Below are positions 32,091 through 43,657 of a stretch of DNA of 64,000 nucleotides, piece after piece. The position numbers and the translations under genes were made by a program. Position 1 is the stretch's first letter. Each line of letters starts with the position of its first letter. Origin of the DNA: Dysidea avara (taxonomy: Eukaryota; Porifera; Demospongiae; Dictyoceratida; Dysideidae); contig NC_089275.1 of assembly GCF_963678975.1 (NCBI RefSeq), positions 29,511,977-29,575,976 on the forward strand. Reading direction: 5' to 3'. The notes below the pieces were generated by a model. The model searched no databases and was not told the DNA's origin. It saw nothing but the letters and a program-made list of their open reading frames with translations.

Positions 32091-33136
32091 GGTCAGTAAA
32101 AACCATGCTTAGTGGAGTGGGTAAGCTATATTATTTTGTCTCATCAAATCATTGTCAAAGGGAGCGAGCACTAAAGGGAGCAAACCAAACCAACAAACCA
32201 ACTAAAACAACAAACAGCAAACCATATTGAAATGCTACATATATATGTAGCTAACTATTCCACAGCTGTGCTGTAAGGTAAATGGCCAAGTTACATGTGA
32301 TTTAAGTTTTGGTTGTGTATATCACCTTGACCACATTTTCAAATATCAAACACCTTAGAGTAGGTAAATAACTTAGTTGATTGCTTTTGATATCATCACC
32401 AAAAGTTTTGATTCTTGAGATATACTTGGTAATTGACACATTTAGTTACTAAAGCACCTATCAATAAAGGATTTCACATGCAGCCACTTCAAAGTCTATA
32501 TATATATATATATGTTTTTTTATACTGCTACCTTCACAGTTTTAGTTTTTGCAGTTTGGATGAACTTTGATTGCTACAAATTACTCATAATTATCATTAA
32601 TTAATTTTATGTCGTTTATGCACAACCACACACATAGCTCCTATATTATGTCACAACCAAAGCATTTTTGCTGTTGCTACCTAGTGACCCAGCATTAGTG
32701 TCTATGTGTCACTCATATATTATAGGGGTAGGTAAATCTTATTGGGATAGGACTAATAATGCGCATGAAGACTGTGCCATGTCTCACAGTTACACAAAGC
32801 CAGCCTTAACCTTAGGCAGGGTAGGCAGCCTGCCTAGGGCCTCAGGCCTGAGGGGGCCTCCGAGCTCCAAAAAAGGGGCCTTAGGCTTTAGATTGCATGT
32901 ACATCTATAAATTTATATGTTAAAATGCTATTCATACAGCCACACTTCGAATTCCTTCTATGCAACCATATAGCTACCAGAGACCAGTTCTAGGTATTCC
33001 CAGACTATGAATATCCACGTCACTTATAAGAACATGCACTTACATCATCACAATAACAAAGCCATACTAAAACCATACTATAGCTAGTATAGCTCCGTGC
33101 AGTCCATGCTATGTGGGTGTGTATATAGTAAGCATA
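32091..33136. other. AT-rich stretch, nothing confirmed
   Basis: Contains (TA)n at about 32503-32514 and a GC-rich patch (GGCCTCAGGCCTGAGGGGGC, 32839) that only loosely resembles the hAT interior near 9700. No gene seen. Confidence 0.4.
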
Positions 33137-33766
33137 TGTGACTGAATTTGACAAAACCCGGCTTCGACGCACAAAGCTTCGTTAGGAGATATGGCGATTT
33201 TAAGTAATCAACTTCCCAGTGCCTACAGCTGTGCAAACACAATTTGCACCAAGTATGCATCTATTTACTAGCTATCACTGAGTGGGTGTATACATTTCTG
33301 ATACTCAAAATTAGCCCTGTTTTGGGCAGCTTTTCTCGAGTGGGTAATAATATCACAGGTGGTAGTAATAGAGTGGGAGGGTGGGGGGCGGTAGGTGGGC
33401 TCAATATAGGGGTATAAAATGAAGCAAGAAGACGATTGGAATCCAGAGGCCAAGTTTGGGCTCTCCATGGCCCTCCATGGCCCTCAAATCACTCCAAATT
33501 GACTGAGAGCACTATTGGCAAGCTTTCTGTGAAGTCCCAGCTCACTACACACCATTATCACAAAGCCATGGCCATTCAATGGCACCAATCTCCCACTCGT
33601 GGCTTTGATAGGGTCGGAAGAAAGCTGCCACAGAAACCAGACTTGCTAGTCCTGAAGGAAGTACAGTGTGGAATATGATAGTGTATTAGGCCAGCAATCC
33701 ATTTCTGGTAAAACGTAAGTTTGATTTTGTGTGTGTGGAAGCCTTGTTATGTGAAATCCGGTCACA
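33137..33766. mobile_element. TA-flanked TGTGAC element, 630 bp, copy 1
   Basis: Ends are TGTGACTGAATTT and AAATCCGGTCACA, flanked by TA on both sides. A near-identical copy in the same orientation is at 55919-56532. Both hold an open stretch starting SNHSKLTE and ending LKEVQCGI (about 70 codons), conserved between the copies but of unknown meaning. TA duplications suggest Tc1/mariner-type or another TA-targeting superfamily. Confidence 0.8.
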
Positions 33767-33985
33767 TATGGTATGCATTATAAAAATAATGATGGTAAAA
33801 TTTCACTAAAATATGTATTGAGTCCTATTCCTCTACTTGCAGGGTCTATTCATTTCATGTGAAATACTTTCAGTGTTACTCTTGTACAACATTCACATGA
33901 GCTTTACCATATGTTATTCAAATATCCCTGAGCATTTTAAAGGAAAGATTATTCTGCTCTGTATCTCTGCTCTGTATCTCTACAG

Positions 33986-34118
33986 GATTGTATATTTTGG
34001 CACTCAGAATAGTATATGGAGCAGTGGTAATGTAGTTAACAATCACTGGAATCCAGTTGAAACTATAAATTATGAGTTGGTACAGTTTACAGGCCACTAT
34101 AGCTACCTTGTACAGTAG
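33986..34118 (+). CDS. Possible terminal exon (tentative)
   Basis: Follows an acceptor-like CTGTATCTCTACAG. Open for 43 codons with plausible protein composition (SIWSSGNVVNNHW ... FTGHYSYLVQ) to TAG at 34116-34118. It lies squeezed between two DNA elements, and no other exon was linked to it. Confidence 0.2.
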
Positions 34119-34130
34119 TACTATTTATTA

Positions 34131-35470
34131 TTAGGGATCACAGAGGTTTGTACTTTTGTACTTTCTCACAAAAACAAACCTCACAATACCTTCATGGTGC
34201 CTTGGCATTGGTGCAAAAGTGCCTTCAGTTACAGCCCATAAACTCTTCTAATGGGTTGTTGTGAATTTTATATTTTTTCATTCATTGGAATTTTCTACTG
34301 GTTGACTGATTCACTGATTTACTGGCTGACTGATAATGCCTTCAGACAAGCATAACTCAATAGTAACTAAGGTTACAGGCTTGATTTTTTCACTGTTCAA
34401 TGTTGCTTCAGCCCACAGGTTCCTTTTGGCATGCCACAGTATGTACAATTTGTGTATCATAGACTTACGTTTGCCTTTATTGTGTCCTTGCTGTCAACTC
34501 TATCATGGCTGGTATAGTGCATGATGGTTTCCCTATGTTGTAACAGGAGTTTTCTGTGGTGACTGAATTCATTTCAGAGGTTCTTCTTGTAGTGTTCTTG
34601 GTTTGTAATGCTGTGTAATGGGCTGAGAATAGCTAAGAATGAAACAAAATAGCCAATTCACTATTTTAATAATATTATTGATAAATGGGACATGTGATCA
34701 GATGAAAATGCTAAGTCTAGTGCCATTCTTTCTTTTGATGTGGTATGCACAGGTTTATACCAGTCATAATGATGTTACAAAAAAAAACAAGTAAATAAAC
34801 AAGGAATTTTAAGGGATTGTAGAAATAAAATTAATAATGAAACATGCCTACTCCTGAAGATATAGTAGTGGACTTTTATCCCTAATTCAGTTATGGTTTT
34901 TTTTATTTCTATGATCCCTAGTCATACTTAAAATTCCTTGTACTTATCTGTTTACTTTTTGTAACACCGTTATGATTGGTGAACCACACATACCATATCA
35001 AAAGAAAGAATGGTGCCACACTTAATGTTATCATGTGAATGCGCACCCCATCCATCAATTATCAGTTGAAAAAATGAAGTGAAGATTATGCTTCATTTTC
35101 AGCTATGTTCAGCCCATTTCACAGCATTACAAAAAAAAAAAAAAAAACAGTTTGAGAAGCACCTCCACAATCAATCTGGCTACTACGAAAAATACAGAAT
35201 CCTATAGTCTTAGCCATTATTGAATTATCCTTGTCTGAAGGAATTAGTAAGTCAGTCAGTCGGTTAGTCAGTCAGTCAGTCAGTCAGTCAACCAGCCAGC
35301 CAGTCAGTAGAAAATTCCAAAATATCATAACGACCTATTGGAAGTGTTTTTGGTTGAACCTAAAGAGCTTTATTCTTGACCAATACTGCCAAGGTGCCAT
35401 GAAGGTATTGTGAGGCTGGTTTCTGGCCAATATTTTTTTGTGAGAAAGTGCAAACCTCCATGATCCCTAA
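34131..35470. mobile_element. TA-flanked palindromic element, 1.34 kb
   Basis: The ends TTAGGGATCACAGAGGTTTG and CAAACCTCCATGATCCCTAA are inverted copies with TA flanks. Pairing continues inward (AAGGTGCCTTGGCA-like, GTCAGT repeats, TGCCATTCTTTCTTTTGAT) to a centre near 34870, so almost the whole element is a diverged palindrome. It includes a (GTCA)n patch at 35247-35290. No transposase. Confidence 0.75.
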
Positions 35471-35681
35471 TATGCAGTTACTGTCATACTACATGATATA
35501 GCTACGTACACTATATATCATACCATATAGTACATGGTGAGTATGTTTATTAACTGCAGCATGTAACATGTTGGTGTTCAAATGTGACTGGATCTGAATA
35601 AACTGGTCTTATTGTCTATGACAGCAGAGTTGGCTTTTACCAAGAACACAAAGTAAACTACCAAATTTCATAATCAAAATT

Positions 35682-35999
35682 TTGCCAGACTTGAGTGGTC
35701 TGCTTATGCTGGCTGCTTTTCCCAAACACGATGTCAAGTCATATGAGTGGTCTAGGACCAGCTCTGGCCAGCCTGGGGATGGATGTATGTGGCTGTACAG
35801 TTCAGTGGTGCTGAATAAAATAAAGACTTGTGCTGATATTTTAGCCAGTTTTGATAACATAATTTGGCCTAATCATCTCTATGCATTCCTCTTTCATTTT
35901 GTAATAACCTTTTGCCCTCCCCTCCACCTCCTGTCCACCATCCCCTATTGGAGCTTTCCTGATACAGTTCAGTGTCGAGTAAAGATGATAGGAAATTGA
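35682..35999 (+). CDS. Unidentified open frame, possible exon
   Basis: A 105-codon stretch (segment FPKHDVKSYEWSRTSSGQPG) lies after an acceptor-like TTTTGCCAG. The KSYEWSR phrase is reminiscent of an immunoglobulin-fold tryptophan region, but the expected cysteines are absent. The frame opens at TTG rather than ATG. No assignment. Confidence 0.22.
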   Translation: MPDLSGLLMLAAFPKHDVKSYEWSRTSSGQPGDGCMWLYSSVVLNKIKTCADILASFDNIIWPNHLYAFLFHFVITFCPPLHLLSTIPYWSFPDTVQCRVKMIGN

Positions 36000-36374
36000 G
36001 CTGTTGGTTACTTGTCCTGTGGATGCTCTAAAAGGTAAGGAATTGGTGTAAATGTGTGAAAATTTGGTACACGCATTGGTGAGCTACAATGCACTAAATA
36101 CTAAAACTGGCATTTCTCAATAGGTGATCAGACTGGTTTTCCCTGATTAGGTCACATATTGATAAACCACTCATGTTAGAGGTTTAATTTTGCATACAGC
36201 ACTAGAGAGTGCAAGCTCTCTGTAATTAGTAGGTATTGGAACTTGCATGTATTTTTGTGAATGTGCGAATGTCATATAAGATGAAGTATATTTTAGACAC
36301 AATGTTGGCACTTGTGTTGGTAGCAGTTGAAGATCACTTATAAAGGAAAATAAGAAATATTGTATTATGCCATA

Positions 36375-36630
36375 TGTGACTATATAACGTGCTGAGGAAA
36401 AACCTGTCTTTTTTCAAAATATGTATTATATGCTAAATGTATTCAGTAAAAATACGCATGCCGCATAAAATTTTGCACACATTTTAATTGCTTCTGTGTA
36501 CACTGTGATATAAAGCTCAATTTAGCAAAACCTGTAGACCATTAGATTTTCCCATTCATGGAGAGAAAAATGTGTTCCTACAGAAAGTGACATGTGAATT
36601 GTGGATGCTTATTTGATGCTGAAGTTTATA
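36375..36630. mobile_element. TGTGAC-family terminal fragment
   Basis: Starts TGTGAC and, after a short insertion, reads TGCTGAGGAAAAACCTGTC. This matches the end of the neighbouring element 36631-37491 (TGCTGAGCAAAAAC). Probably a truncated second copy into which, or beside which, the complete one inserted. Confidence 0.5.
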
Positions 36631-37491
36631 TGTGACCTGCTGAGCAAAAACTGACCATTTTTACACTTTCCTCGAATTCAATTTTATTGCATCGCTGTAA
36701 TTTATAGTAACAAAAGAGTGGACAGCCAAAGTTTCAGCCTTTTGTGATGAATGGTCTTGGAGTTTTAGTGCTTGACACTGGGACAGTGATAAACTTGATT
36801 GTACAGCAACAATGAACTGACGAATCAATCAAGGTATAGTGCTTTCCCTGTACTCTTCCATGTTGACAAAGAAGAAGGCCATTCCAACCAAGAAACAATA
36901 ATGGTGAACATTGTTTTTATCCACATCGTAAATAAATGCCTACACAGCTCATGTATCTTTTGCTGTGCAAACACAAAACAATGATTGATTTTGAACTTAA
37001 TTTCAGTGCGTACGAATGCGACTAAAGTGTGTGTAAATATTTCATGTAGCATGCCTATTTTTACCCAGTGGATTTCAATACGGTTTTATGACAAAATGGA
37101 ATTTAGCAAAAACAACCAGTTTTTGCTCAGCGGTCAATATTGTTATCATTTTTTTAGTTGGAATGGTCTTCTCTCTGTGCACACGGAAGAATGTAGATAA
37201 AGCACTGGATTTGCCATTCACGTTGAACAGATTGAGCTAAGTCCCATCTTCATGGCTTGCGAATTATGATCTGATAAAGAACCCAAAATTTATTTACCAC
37301 ATTCTTTGTGTACAAATTTTAAGTTTATTGCTGTTACAACTGTTTGGCACTATAACTCCAAGACTACTCATCATAAAAGGCAGAAACTTTGGCTGTCCAC
37401 TCCTTTGTTACTATAGGCAATAAAGAAGCAATAAAATGGAACCAATTGCAAGGAATACATGAAATGACAGGTTTTTGCTCAGCCAGTCACA
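36631..37491. mobile_element. TA-flanked TGTGAC element, 860 bp
   Basis: Left end TGTGACCTGCTGAGCAAAAA and right end TTTTTGCTCAGCCAGTCACA are inverted repeats, TA on both flanks. Subterminal pairing extends about 150 bp (AGAGTGGACAGCCAAAGTTT versus AAACTTTGGCTGTCCACTCC). Short open frames inside look accidental. Confidence 0.8.
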
Positions 37492-37884
37492 TATGCTAAC
37501 AAAGCCAAAAGCTATGTCAGTGCTCACATCTGACAAAATTTCAAGTCAATAGCTTTTTCATTGGGGTTATGAATTATCAAAGTTGGCATATTGGATGTAT
37601 GTGGAAGACCCCTTTTCGCAAATCCGGTCACTATTAATTTTTTTTGCTTTCAACTTTGAAGCTCAATTGTAAACACCAAAATTGAGTCACAGTATTGGCA
37701 ACATGACTTTGTTAATTATGTAACCACCACCCTAAAAGGTTTCCAAAATGGGACTAAACTATACTGCTCATTGCATTTATTTTATATAATCGATCAATGC
37801 AACCCACAATAACCCACTCTGAAATCCACTGTACTCATGTACACATAAATTGCTACTTACATTAAATCATCATTACCCACTGGG

Positions 37885-38300
37885 CTTGTGCAAATTATGC
37901 CGACATAATATTTCAAGCATAGCAGGCTAGCAAAAGAAATGCATCAAGCATTATGCCAGCAAATAATATTATGACAATTTTCAAAAATTTTAATTAAATG
38001 CTAAATGCACACATCAAAAATACAGTAAAATGTCACATTAATACTGCATTTTTCATATCAAGAAATGCGCAATGTTATTATTTTATTGTTTCTTGGCTGA
38101 TTATTTAAACTTCACAGAAATAAGATTGAAATACTCTAATAGAGCAGTCACTTTACAGCAGTCAGGACTGGCTGATATACTTTAATAAAACAGCCAACTC
38201 TAGAGCATAATCTTGAAAATCATATTTTTGAACATAATAGGCTGGATTTTTGGGCACTGCTCAAAAGCAAAAAAGGCTATATTCAAAGCATAATTAGTTC
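37885..38300 (+). repeat. GCATAATA dispersed repeat, inverted partner of 54790-55195
   Basis: Opens with ATTATGCCGACATAATATTT, contains two CTCTAATAGAGCAGTCA-type motifs near 38133-38190, and ends with ACATAATAGGCTGGATTTTT then GGGCACTGCTCAAAAGC. The whole order is repeated on the minus strand at 54790-55195, including a shared central phrase (AAATTTTAATTAAA, GAAATAAGATTG). About 400 bp, non-coding. Confidence 0.7.
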
Positions 38301-38566
38301 AAGTTTATTACCCACAGGTTGGACCCACAGTCGTGGATGTTCCATAGAGGATGAGACTCACTTAAAATTTCACTTTAGTGCTATAACTATTACCTGTGTA
38401 CTATTTTTATGTGCATGGTCACATATTATATTAATAATTATATTAGTGGATTGGCTACTCAAAATCCACACTATGAAATTAAATGTTGGTGACAATTAAT
38501 AGTAAATCTGCTGCATGTTAAGCCTGGTGTGCTGACATGTTTTCTTGGAAATAATGGTAGCTTTTT

Positions 38567-38623
38567 AAACCAGGCATGCACCCACAGCCTGCTGAAGGCC
38601 AGCTGTGGGTGCACACCTGGTTT
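38567..38623. repeat. 22-bp inverted repeat hairpin, 13-nt loop
   Basis: AAACCAGGCATGCACCCACA-GC pairs with GC-TGTGGGTGCACACCTGGTTT with two mismatches. AATAAA follows at about 38723. Could be a structured RNA or a repeat terminus. Confidence 0.8.
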
Positions 38624-39047
38624 ATTAATTGAAATTGTAAATGTGTGTGTACCTATCTATCTACCTATCTGTGTTGTCTGTATGTACCCATATGAGCAAA
38701 ACCATTAAATGGTAAGAGCAAAATAAAGCCTGTATTATACTTCTGCACAGGTAAACTTTGTTCTGAGGTGTATCTTCTCAGAGGTCTGAAATACGGGTGA
38801 GGAACTCTGTACAGACCTTCAATTACCATACTTGTCCATACGTGTTGCTGCCAAGGCTGGTGAGTTACAGTGCTTTACAATCTGTAAATCAGCAATGTGC
38901 CTATATGGGTGATCTTCCAAAATTCTGTCACATGAACTGTGCATATCATAATTATTTCAAATGCTAGTATTATATGGATGTTATCTTGAATTCTTGACAT
39001 TATCAATAATTGCCCATTTTATTAGCATTTATACAGAAACATCGTAA

Positions 39048-39190
39048 CAGTGAGTGAGTGAGTGAGTGAGTGAGTGAGTGAGTGAGTGAGTGAGTGAGTG
39101 AGTGAGTGAGTGAGTGAGTGAGTGAGTGAGTGAGTGAGTGAGGGAGGGGAGGGGAGGGGATGGAGGGAGGGAGGGAAGGAAGGAAGGAGT
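39048..39190. repeat. (GTGA)n microsatellite followed by a purine tract
   Basis: About 23 GTGA units (39050-39141), then GGGAGGGGAGGGGAGGGGA and GGAA-type runs to about 39187. The reverse complement, (TCAC)n, forms the tract at 61978-62230. Confidence 0.97.
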
Positions 39191-39416
39191 GGGTCAGTTA
39201 GTCTGTCACTCAGTAGAAAAATCAGTAGTTTAGCAGAGTTTAAAAATTCTGTGGCACACTTGATAGCATTGTTTTAGGCATATATATGCATATAAACTGG
39301 ATTTCAGCAAACTAATATTAGTATTTAGTTTGTAAGGTTGGTTTTTTTTGTTCAGTAGTTTGTCTTGGCAAGACATTGCATACCTGTATGGTCCCTACTA
39401 GCTATATGTGACTGGG

Positions 39417-39657
39417 CCTGCGAAAACAGGGCATCTGGGCACATGATTTTTGCCTACTTTTTCAAACTTCCTCGACTCATAACTTTTTATACCATTATGT
39501 TGTGGCAATGAAATATTTAGCCCTTAGTATGCTTTTAATTGGCTTTATGAGGCAAGTTACAGAATGCAAATATTTTGTTCCAATACTGAGATATGACCTG
39601 TAGTATGACGGGGTGTAGTTTGTGCCCACATGCCCTGTTGTTGCAGGCCCGGTCACT
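39417..39657. mobile_element. MITE with TGTGACYGGGCC termini, copy 2, TA-flanked
   Basis: Inverted relative to 3558-3806 but end-to-end homologous: TGTGACTGGGCCTGCGAAAA at the left, TTGCAGGCCCGGTCACT at the right, interior GGTCATATCTCAG-type block on the opposite strand. TA on both flanks. About 241 bp, non-coding. Confidence 0.8.
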
Positions 39658-40296
39658 TATACTGTACTGTAGTACTACTGAAATATGCAGTACATGGTAG
39701 GCAGCTCATACCTAATCTGTTTATTGTAAAAGATCATTATTTTGATCATTTAATGGTGACTGAGATGTTCTGATGAGTCAGAATAGTGGTCCCTTGGAAA
39801 TGAATGGTAAATACTTATTTTCAATTGTAAGCTATGCTGGGTAGCGCATTGACTTTTTATAATGAACTTTCCTTTGTTGGTCATGCTTTGGCTTGAGTAA
39901 TCTTTGTTTAGAATGGGAGGATTAGGGAATGGTTTATCTGTAGGAAGATACCAACATTTGGAAAACATCAAAATCTGTATAGTGTTAGCATAAATTATTG
40001 GACCAGAAGGTACCATGAACTGAAGTAAAATCCTGATTAATTCCCTCCAACCTGGTTCATTCTTTACACAAATTCATAGATGAAGTAGCTATTATCAAAA
40101 CAGTGGTCTGAGTTAAACATAGTAGTAGCACTGTGTCCATGTGAACATTTGATAGTAAGTACACGTACAAGAGTATGTCTCATTTGCATCACTTCTTGTA
40201 TTCAAAGATGATGCAACAATAGTAAAATAAGCAGATTATTTATGTACAGTTATGTCTAATGCATGCAACTTAAAAATGTTTAATATCTCTACGTAG

Positions 40297-40708
40297 ATGG
40301 TGATAGAGATGAGAGTGGCTGGGTTTTTATGGTTACTGCTAGCATTTCTTGTTGACATAAGTGTTCAACAATGTACCATTGATGAGTTTCAGGCCAACGT
40401 TACTGATATAGTCATCTCCACAAAAGCTACTGATGCTGACCAATCTTTTATCATCAACAGTACATATTACAACTGTTTGTCCAGAGCTGATACTAGTGAT
40501 CATTACAGTTCCATGTCAGTATCAATATTGTACATCAGATCAGATGGTCCTAATGACATACATAAAGTTCGATACAACCTACAGTGTAATAATAGTGTTT
40601 GGGAAATTATTGGGGATCAATCAAATGCTCTGAGAAGTAACAACACAAAATATTGTGAAGACTGTACTGATCAAACTGTGAATGAGTATCATTGTACAGG
40701 TTATGTTG
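40297..40708 (+). CDS. First coding exon of a secreted or receptor-like protein
   Basis: Starts at ATG 40297. A second in-frame ATG at 40309 could also serve, but the first gives a fuller signal peptide: a basic-hydrophobic N-terminus (GFLWLLLAFLVDI) with likely cleavage before QQCTIDEF. The exon codes 137 residues plus one base and ends at a clear GTAAGT donor (40709). The mature part has seven or so cysteines (including KYCEDCTDQTVNEYHC) and several N-glycosylation sites (NVT, NST, NNS, NNT). It resembles, from memory only, cysteine-bearing N-terminal domains of demosponge receptor-like proteins. The downstream intron would have to contain composite element B (10 kb). No second exon was found. 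Confidence 0.7.
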
Positions 40709-40740
40709 GTAAGTGAAGTGTTGCATGTATATATATATAA

Positions 40741-41062
40741 TCTAATCAAAAACAGCCTAGCTGTAAAAAAAGGTGCGGCCCCCAGAAAGGCCATGGTGAA
40801 AAAAGATGTGAAATCCAAGGTGGCAGCAAAGAAATGGCTGTGATGGTAGGTTAATGGTTAAATTTTAATAACGACATTTCAGGTGAATTTTGTGCCAAGA
40901 CCAAGCGGCACAAAATTCACCTGAATTGTCGTTATTAAAATTTAACCATTAACCTACCATCACAGCCATTTCTTGACCACCACCTTGGATTTCACACCTT
41001 TGTTCACCATGGACTTTCTGGGGGCTGCACCTTTTTTTTACAGCTTGGCTGTTTTTGATTAG
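40741..41062. repeat. Tail palindrome of block B
   Basis: Arms pair over about 150 bp with more mismatches than the 8339-8664 copy. It shares CAGCTTGGCTGTTTTTGATTAG at its outer end and CACCTGAATTGTCGTTATTA near the centre. Followed by the AAAGCCAGCCTATGCCTGGC hairpin at 41091. Confidence 0.9.
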
Positions 41063-41329
41063 GTATCACTTCTTTTTGTGTTTGTGCAAAGCCAGCCTAT
41101 GCCTGGCTTTGGAGCTTTTTTAACCCATGTGTTTTTTTTCTTTACCACAGGAAGAAGAAAGAACTTAAAGAAGATTTTTAATACTTCAATTATTTTTGAT
41201 TTTATTAGTAATTATACAAATTATATGCATATATTTATTACATGCCCATTATTCCCCACTGGATATATATATATATATATTTTTTTGCAGCTGATCTCTC
41301 TACTGGGTGACTTGAAATGTAGCTGAACT

Positions 41330-43135
41330 ATATACAGGATGGTTTCTTTTTGTAGCTGAACTCTCTACAAGGTGACCTCTTCTAGCTTGTCTCTCTACAG
41401 GGTGATTTGTTTCTAGCTGAACTCTCTACAGGTGACTTGTTTACAGCTAAACTCTCTACACGGTGGTTTCTTTGTACCTGAACTCTCTACATGATGGTTT
41501 CTTTGTAGCTGAACTCTCTATAAGGTGACTTTGTCTAGCTGAACTCTCTACAGGGTGATTTGTTTGCAGTTGAACGCTCTACATGATGGTTTCTTTGTAG
41601 CTGAACTCTTTACAAGGTGACTTCTTCCAGCTGATCTCTCTACTGGGTAATTTGTTTCTAGCTGAACGCTCTACAGGTGATTTGTTTGTAGCTAAACTCT
41701 CTACATGGTGGTTTCTTTGTAGCTGAACTCTCTACATGATGGTTTCTTTGTAGCTGAACTCTCTACAAGGTAACTTCTTCTCTACAGGGTGATGTGTTGT
41801 AGTTGAATTCTCTACAGGGTGGTTTGTTTGAGGCTTAACTCTCTAAATGGTGGTTTCTTTGTAGCTGAACTCTCTACAGAGTGATTTGTTTGCAGCTGAA
41901 CTCTCTACATGATGGTTTCTTTGTAACTGATCATGAACACTCTACAAGGTGACTTCTTCTAGCTGATCTTTCTACAGGGTGAATTGTTTGTAGCTGAACT
42001 ATCTACAAGGTAACTACTTCTAGCTGATCTCTATACAGGGTGATTTGTTTGTAGCTGAACTCTCTACATGGCGGTTTCTTCGTAGCTGAACTCTCTACAG
42101 AGTGATATGTTTGCAGCTGAACTCTCTACATGATGGTTTCTTTGTAACTGATCATGAACACTCTACAAGGTGACTTCTTCTAGCTGATCTTTCTACAGGG
42201 TGAATTGTTTGTAACTGAACTATCTACAAGGTAACTACTTCTAGCTGATCTCTGTACAGGGTGATTTGTTTGTAGCTGAACTCTCTACATGGCGGTTTCT
42301 TCGTAGCTGAACTCTCTACAGAGTGATTTGTTTGCAGCTGAACTCTCTACATGATGGTTTCTTTGTAACTGATCATGAACACTCTACACGGTGACTTCTT
42401 CTAGCTGATCTTTCTACAGGGTGAATTGTTTGTAACTGAACTATCTACAAGGTAACTACTTCTAGCTGATCTCTGTACAGGGTGATTTGTTTGTAGCTGA
42501 ACTCTCTACAAGGTGACTTCTTCTAGCTGATCCCTCTACAGGGGGATTTGTTTGTAGCTGAACTCTCTACAGGTGATTTATTTGCAGCTGAACTCTTTAT
42601 GTGGTGGTTTCTTTGTAGCTGAACTCTCTACAAGGTGACCTCTTCTAGCTGATCTCTCTACAGGGTGATTTGTTTGTAGCTGAACTCTCTACAGGTGATT
42701 TCTTGCAGCTAAATACTCTACATGGTGGTTTCTTTGTAGCTGAACTCTCTACATGATGGTTTCTTTGTAGCTGAACTCTTTACAAGGTGACTTCTTCTAG
42801 CTGAACTCTCTACGGGGTAATTTCTTTGTAGCTGAACTCTCTATTTGGTGGTTTCTTTGTAGCGGAACTCTCTACAAGGTAACTTCTTCTAGCTGATCTT
42901 TCTACTGGGTGATTTGTTTGTAACTGAATTTCTACAGGGTGATTTGTTTGCAGCTGGACTCTCTACATGGTGGTTTCTTTGTTGCTGAACTCTCTACAAG
43001 GTGAATTCTTCTACCTGATCTCTCTACAGGGTAATTTGTTTGTAACTGAACTCTGTACAAGGTGCGTTTTTGTAGGTGATCTCACTGAAGGTTGATTTGT
43101 TTGTAGCTGAACTCACTAAAGGGTGATTTTCTTGT
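41330..43135 (-). repeat. 31-bp tandem array, segment 1
   Basis: Units with core GTAGCTGAACTCTCTACA followed by GGGTGATTTGTTT or variants (TGATGGTTTCTTT, AGGTGACTTCTTC). A higher-order 221-bp repeat is present at 41890-42560. Confidence 0.92.
41890..42560 (-). repeat. 221-bp higher-order repeat, nearly three copies
   Basis: The diagnostic phrase GATGGTTTCTTTGTAACTGA (with an extra TCATGAAC) recurs at 41911, 42132 and 42353, exactly 221 bp apart. Each copy contains seven 31-bp-type units plus four extra bases, with matching variants in the same order. Confidence 0.9.
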
Positions 43136-43143
43136 AGCTGAAC

Positions 43144-43649
43144 CAGCATTGAAACCGGGTCACTACTGCTGACCCGGATGACCCACTCACCCGGATTTGA
43201 CCCGGTTTAATTAAAGCCGAGGCGTGCGATAAGAGCTAATTTTTGGCTAGTCTCGAGCGAGCGAGACTACGTTTTGAGCGTTTGATTCGTGTTGAGTAAA
43301 CAAGGGCGGATCCAGACTTTTATAATTGCAACTTTAGCCTAGTTGTAGGTTGAAGACCAAAAAAAAAAAAAAGGTCATCACCTACTACAATAGCTACCCC
43401 TCACCATAGATACCCTCAGTTTCGTGCTACATACTGCACTTACTAATAAATGGACGTGGTTGAACATATGTTTATAATGCGATAAGTGGGCGTGGCTCAC
43501 GAAAGAGCTACGCGATAGCATTTATGAGTTTCTACGTCGTCAAACGAACAATTTCGTTTCTCACGTGATCCAATCTGGGTCAGACCGGGATAATTTGTGA
43601 GAAAATGTGACCCGGTTGACCCGGATGACCCTACCCGGTTTCAACGCTG
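43144..43649. mobile_element. hAT-type element with 8-bp TSD (AGCTGAAC), copy 2, inside the array
   Basis: Same family as 27842-28564: ends CAGCATTGAAACCGGGTCA and ACCCGGTTTCAACGCTG. The duplication AGCTGAAC (43136-43143, 43650-43657) is part of the 31-bp unit, so insertion followed array formation. It contains the GTTGAAGACC(A)nGGTCATCAC module. 506 bp, no transposase. Confidence 0.93.
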
Positions 43650-43657
43650 AGCTGAAC

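Noticed and set aside
32810-32900. GGCCTCAGGCCTGAGGGGGCC patch as a copy of the hAT element at 9663
   Set aside because: Only the G/C-rich words are shared; no TIRs or target duplication were found.
40433-40633. Second frame inside the signal-peptide exon
   Set aside because: Overlaps the better-supported frame with signal peptide, cysteines and donor site.
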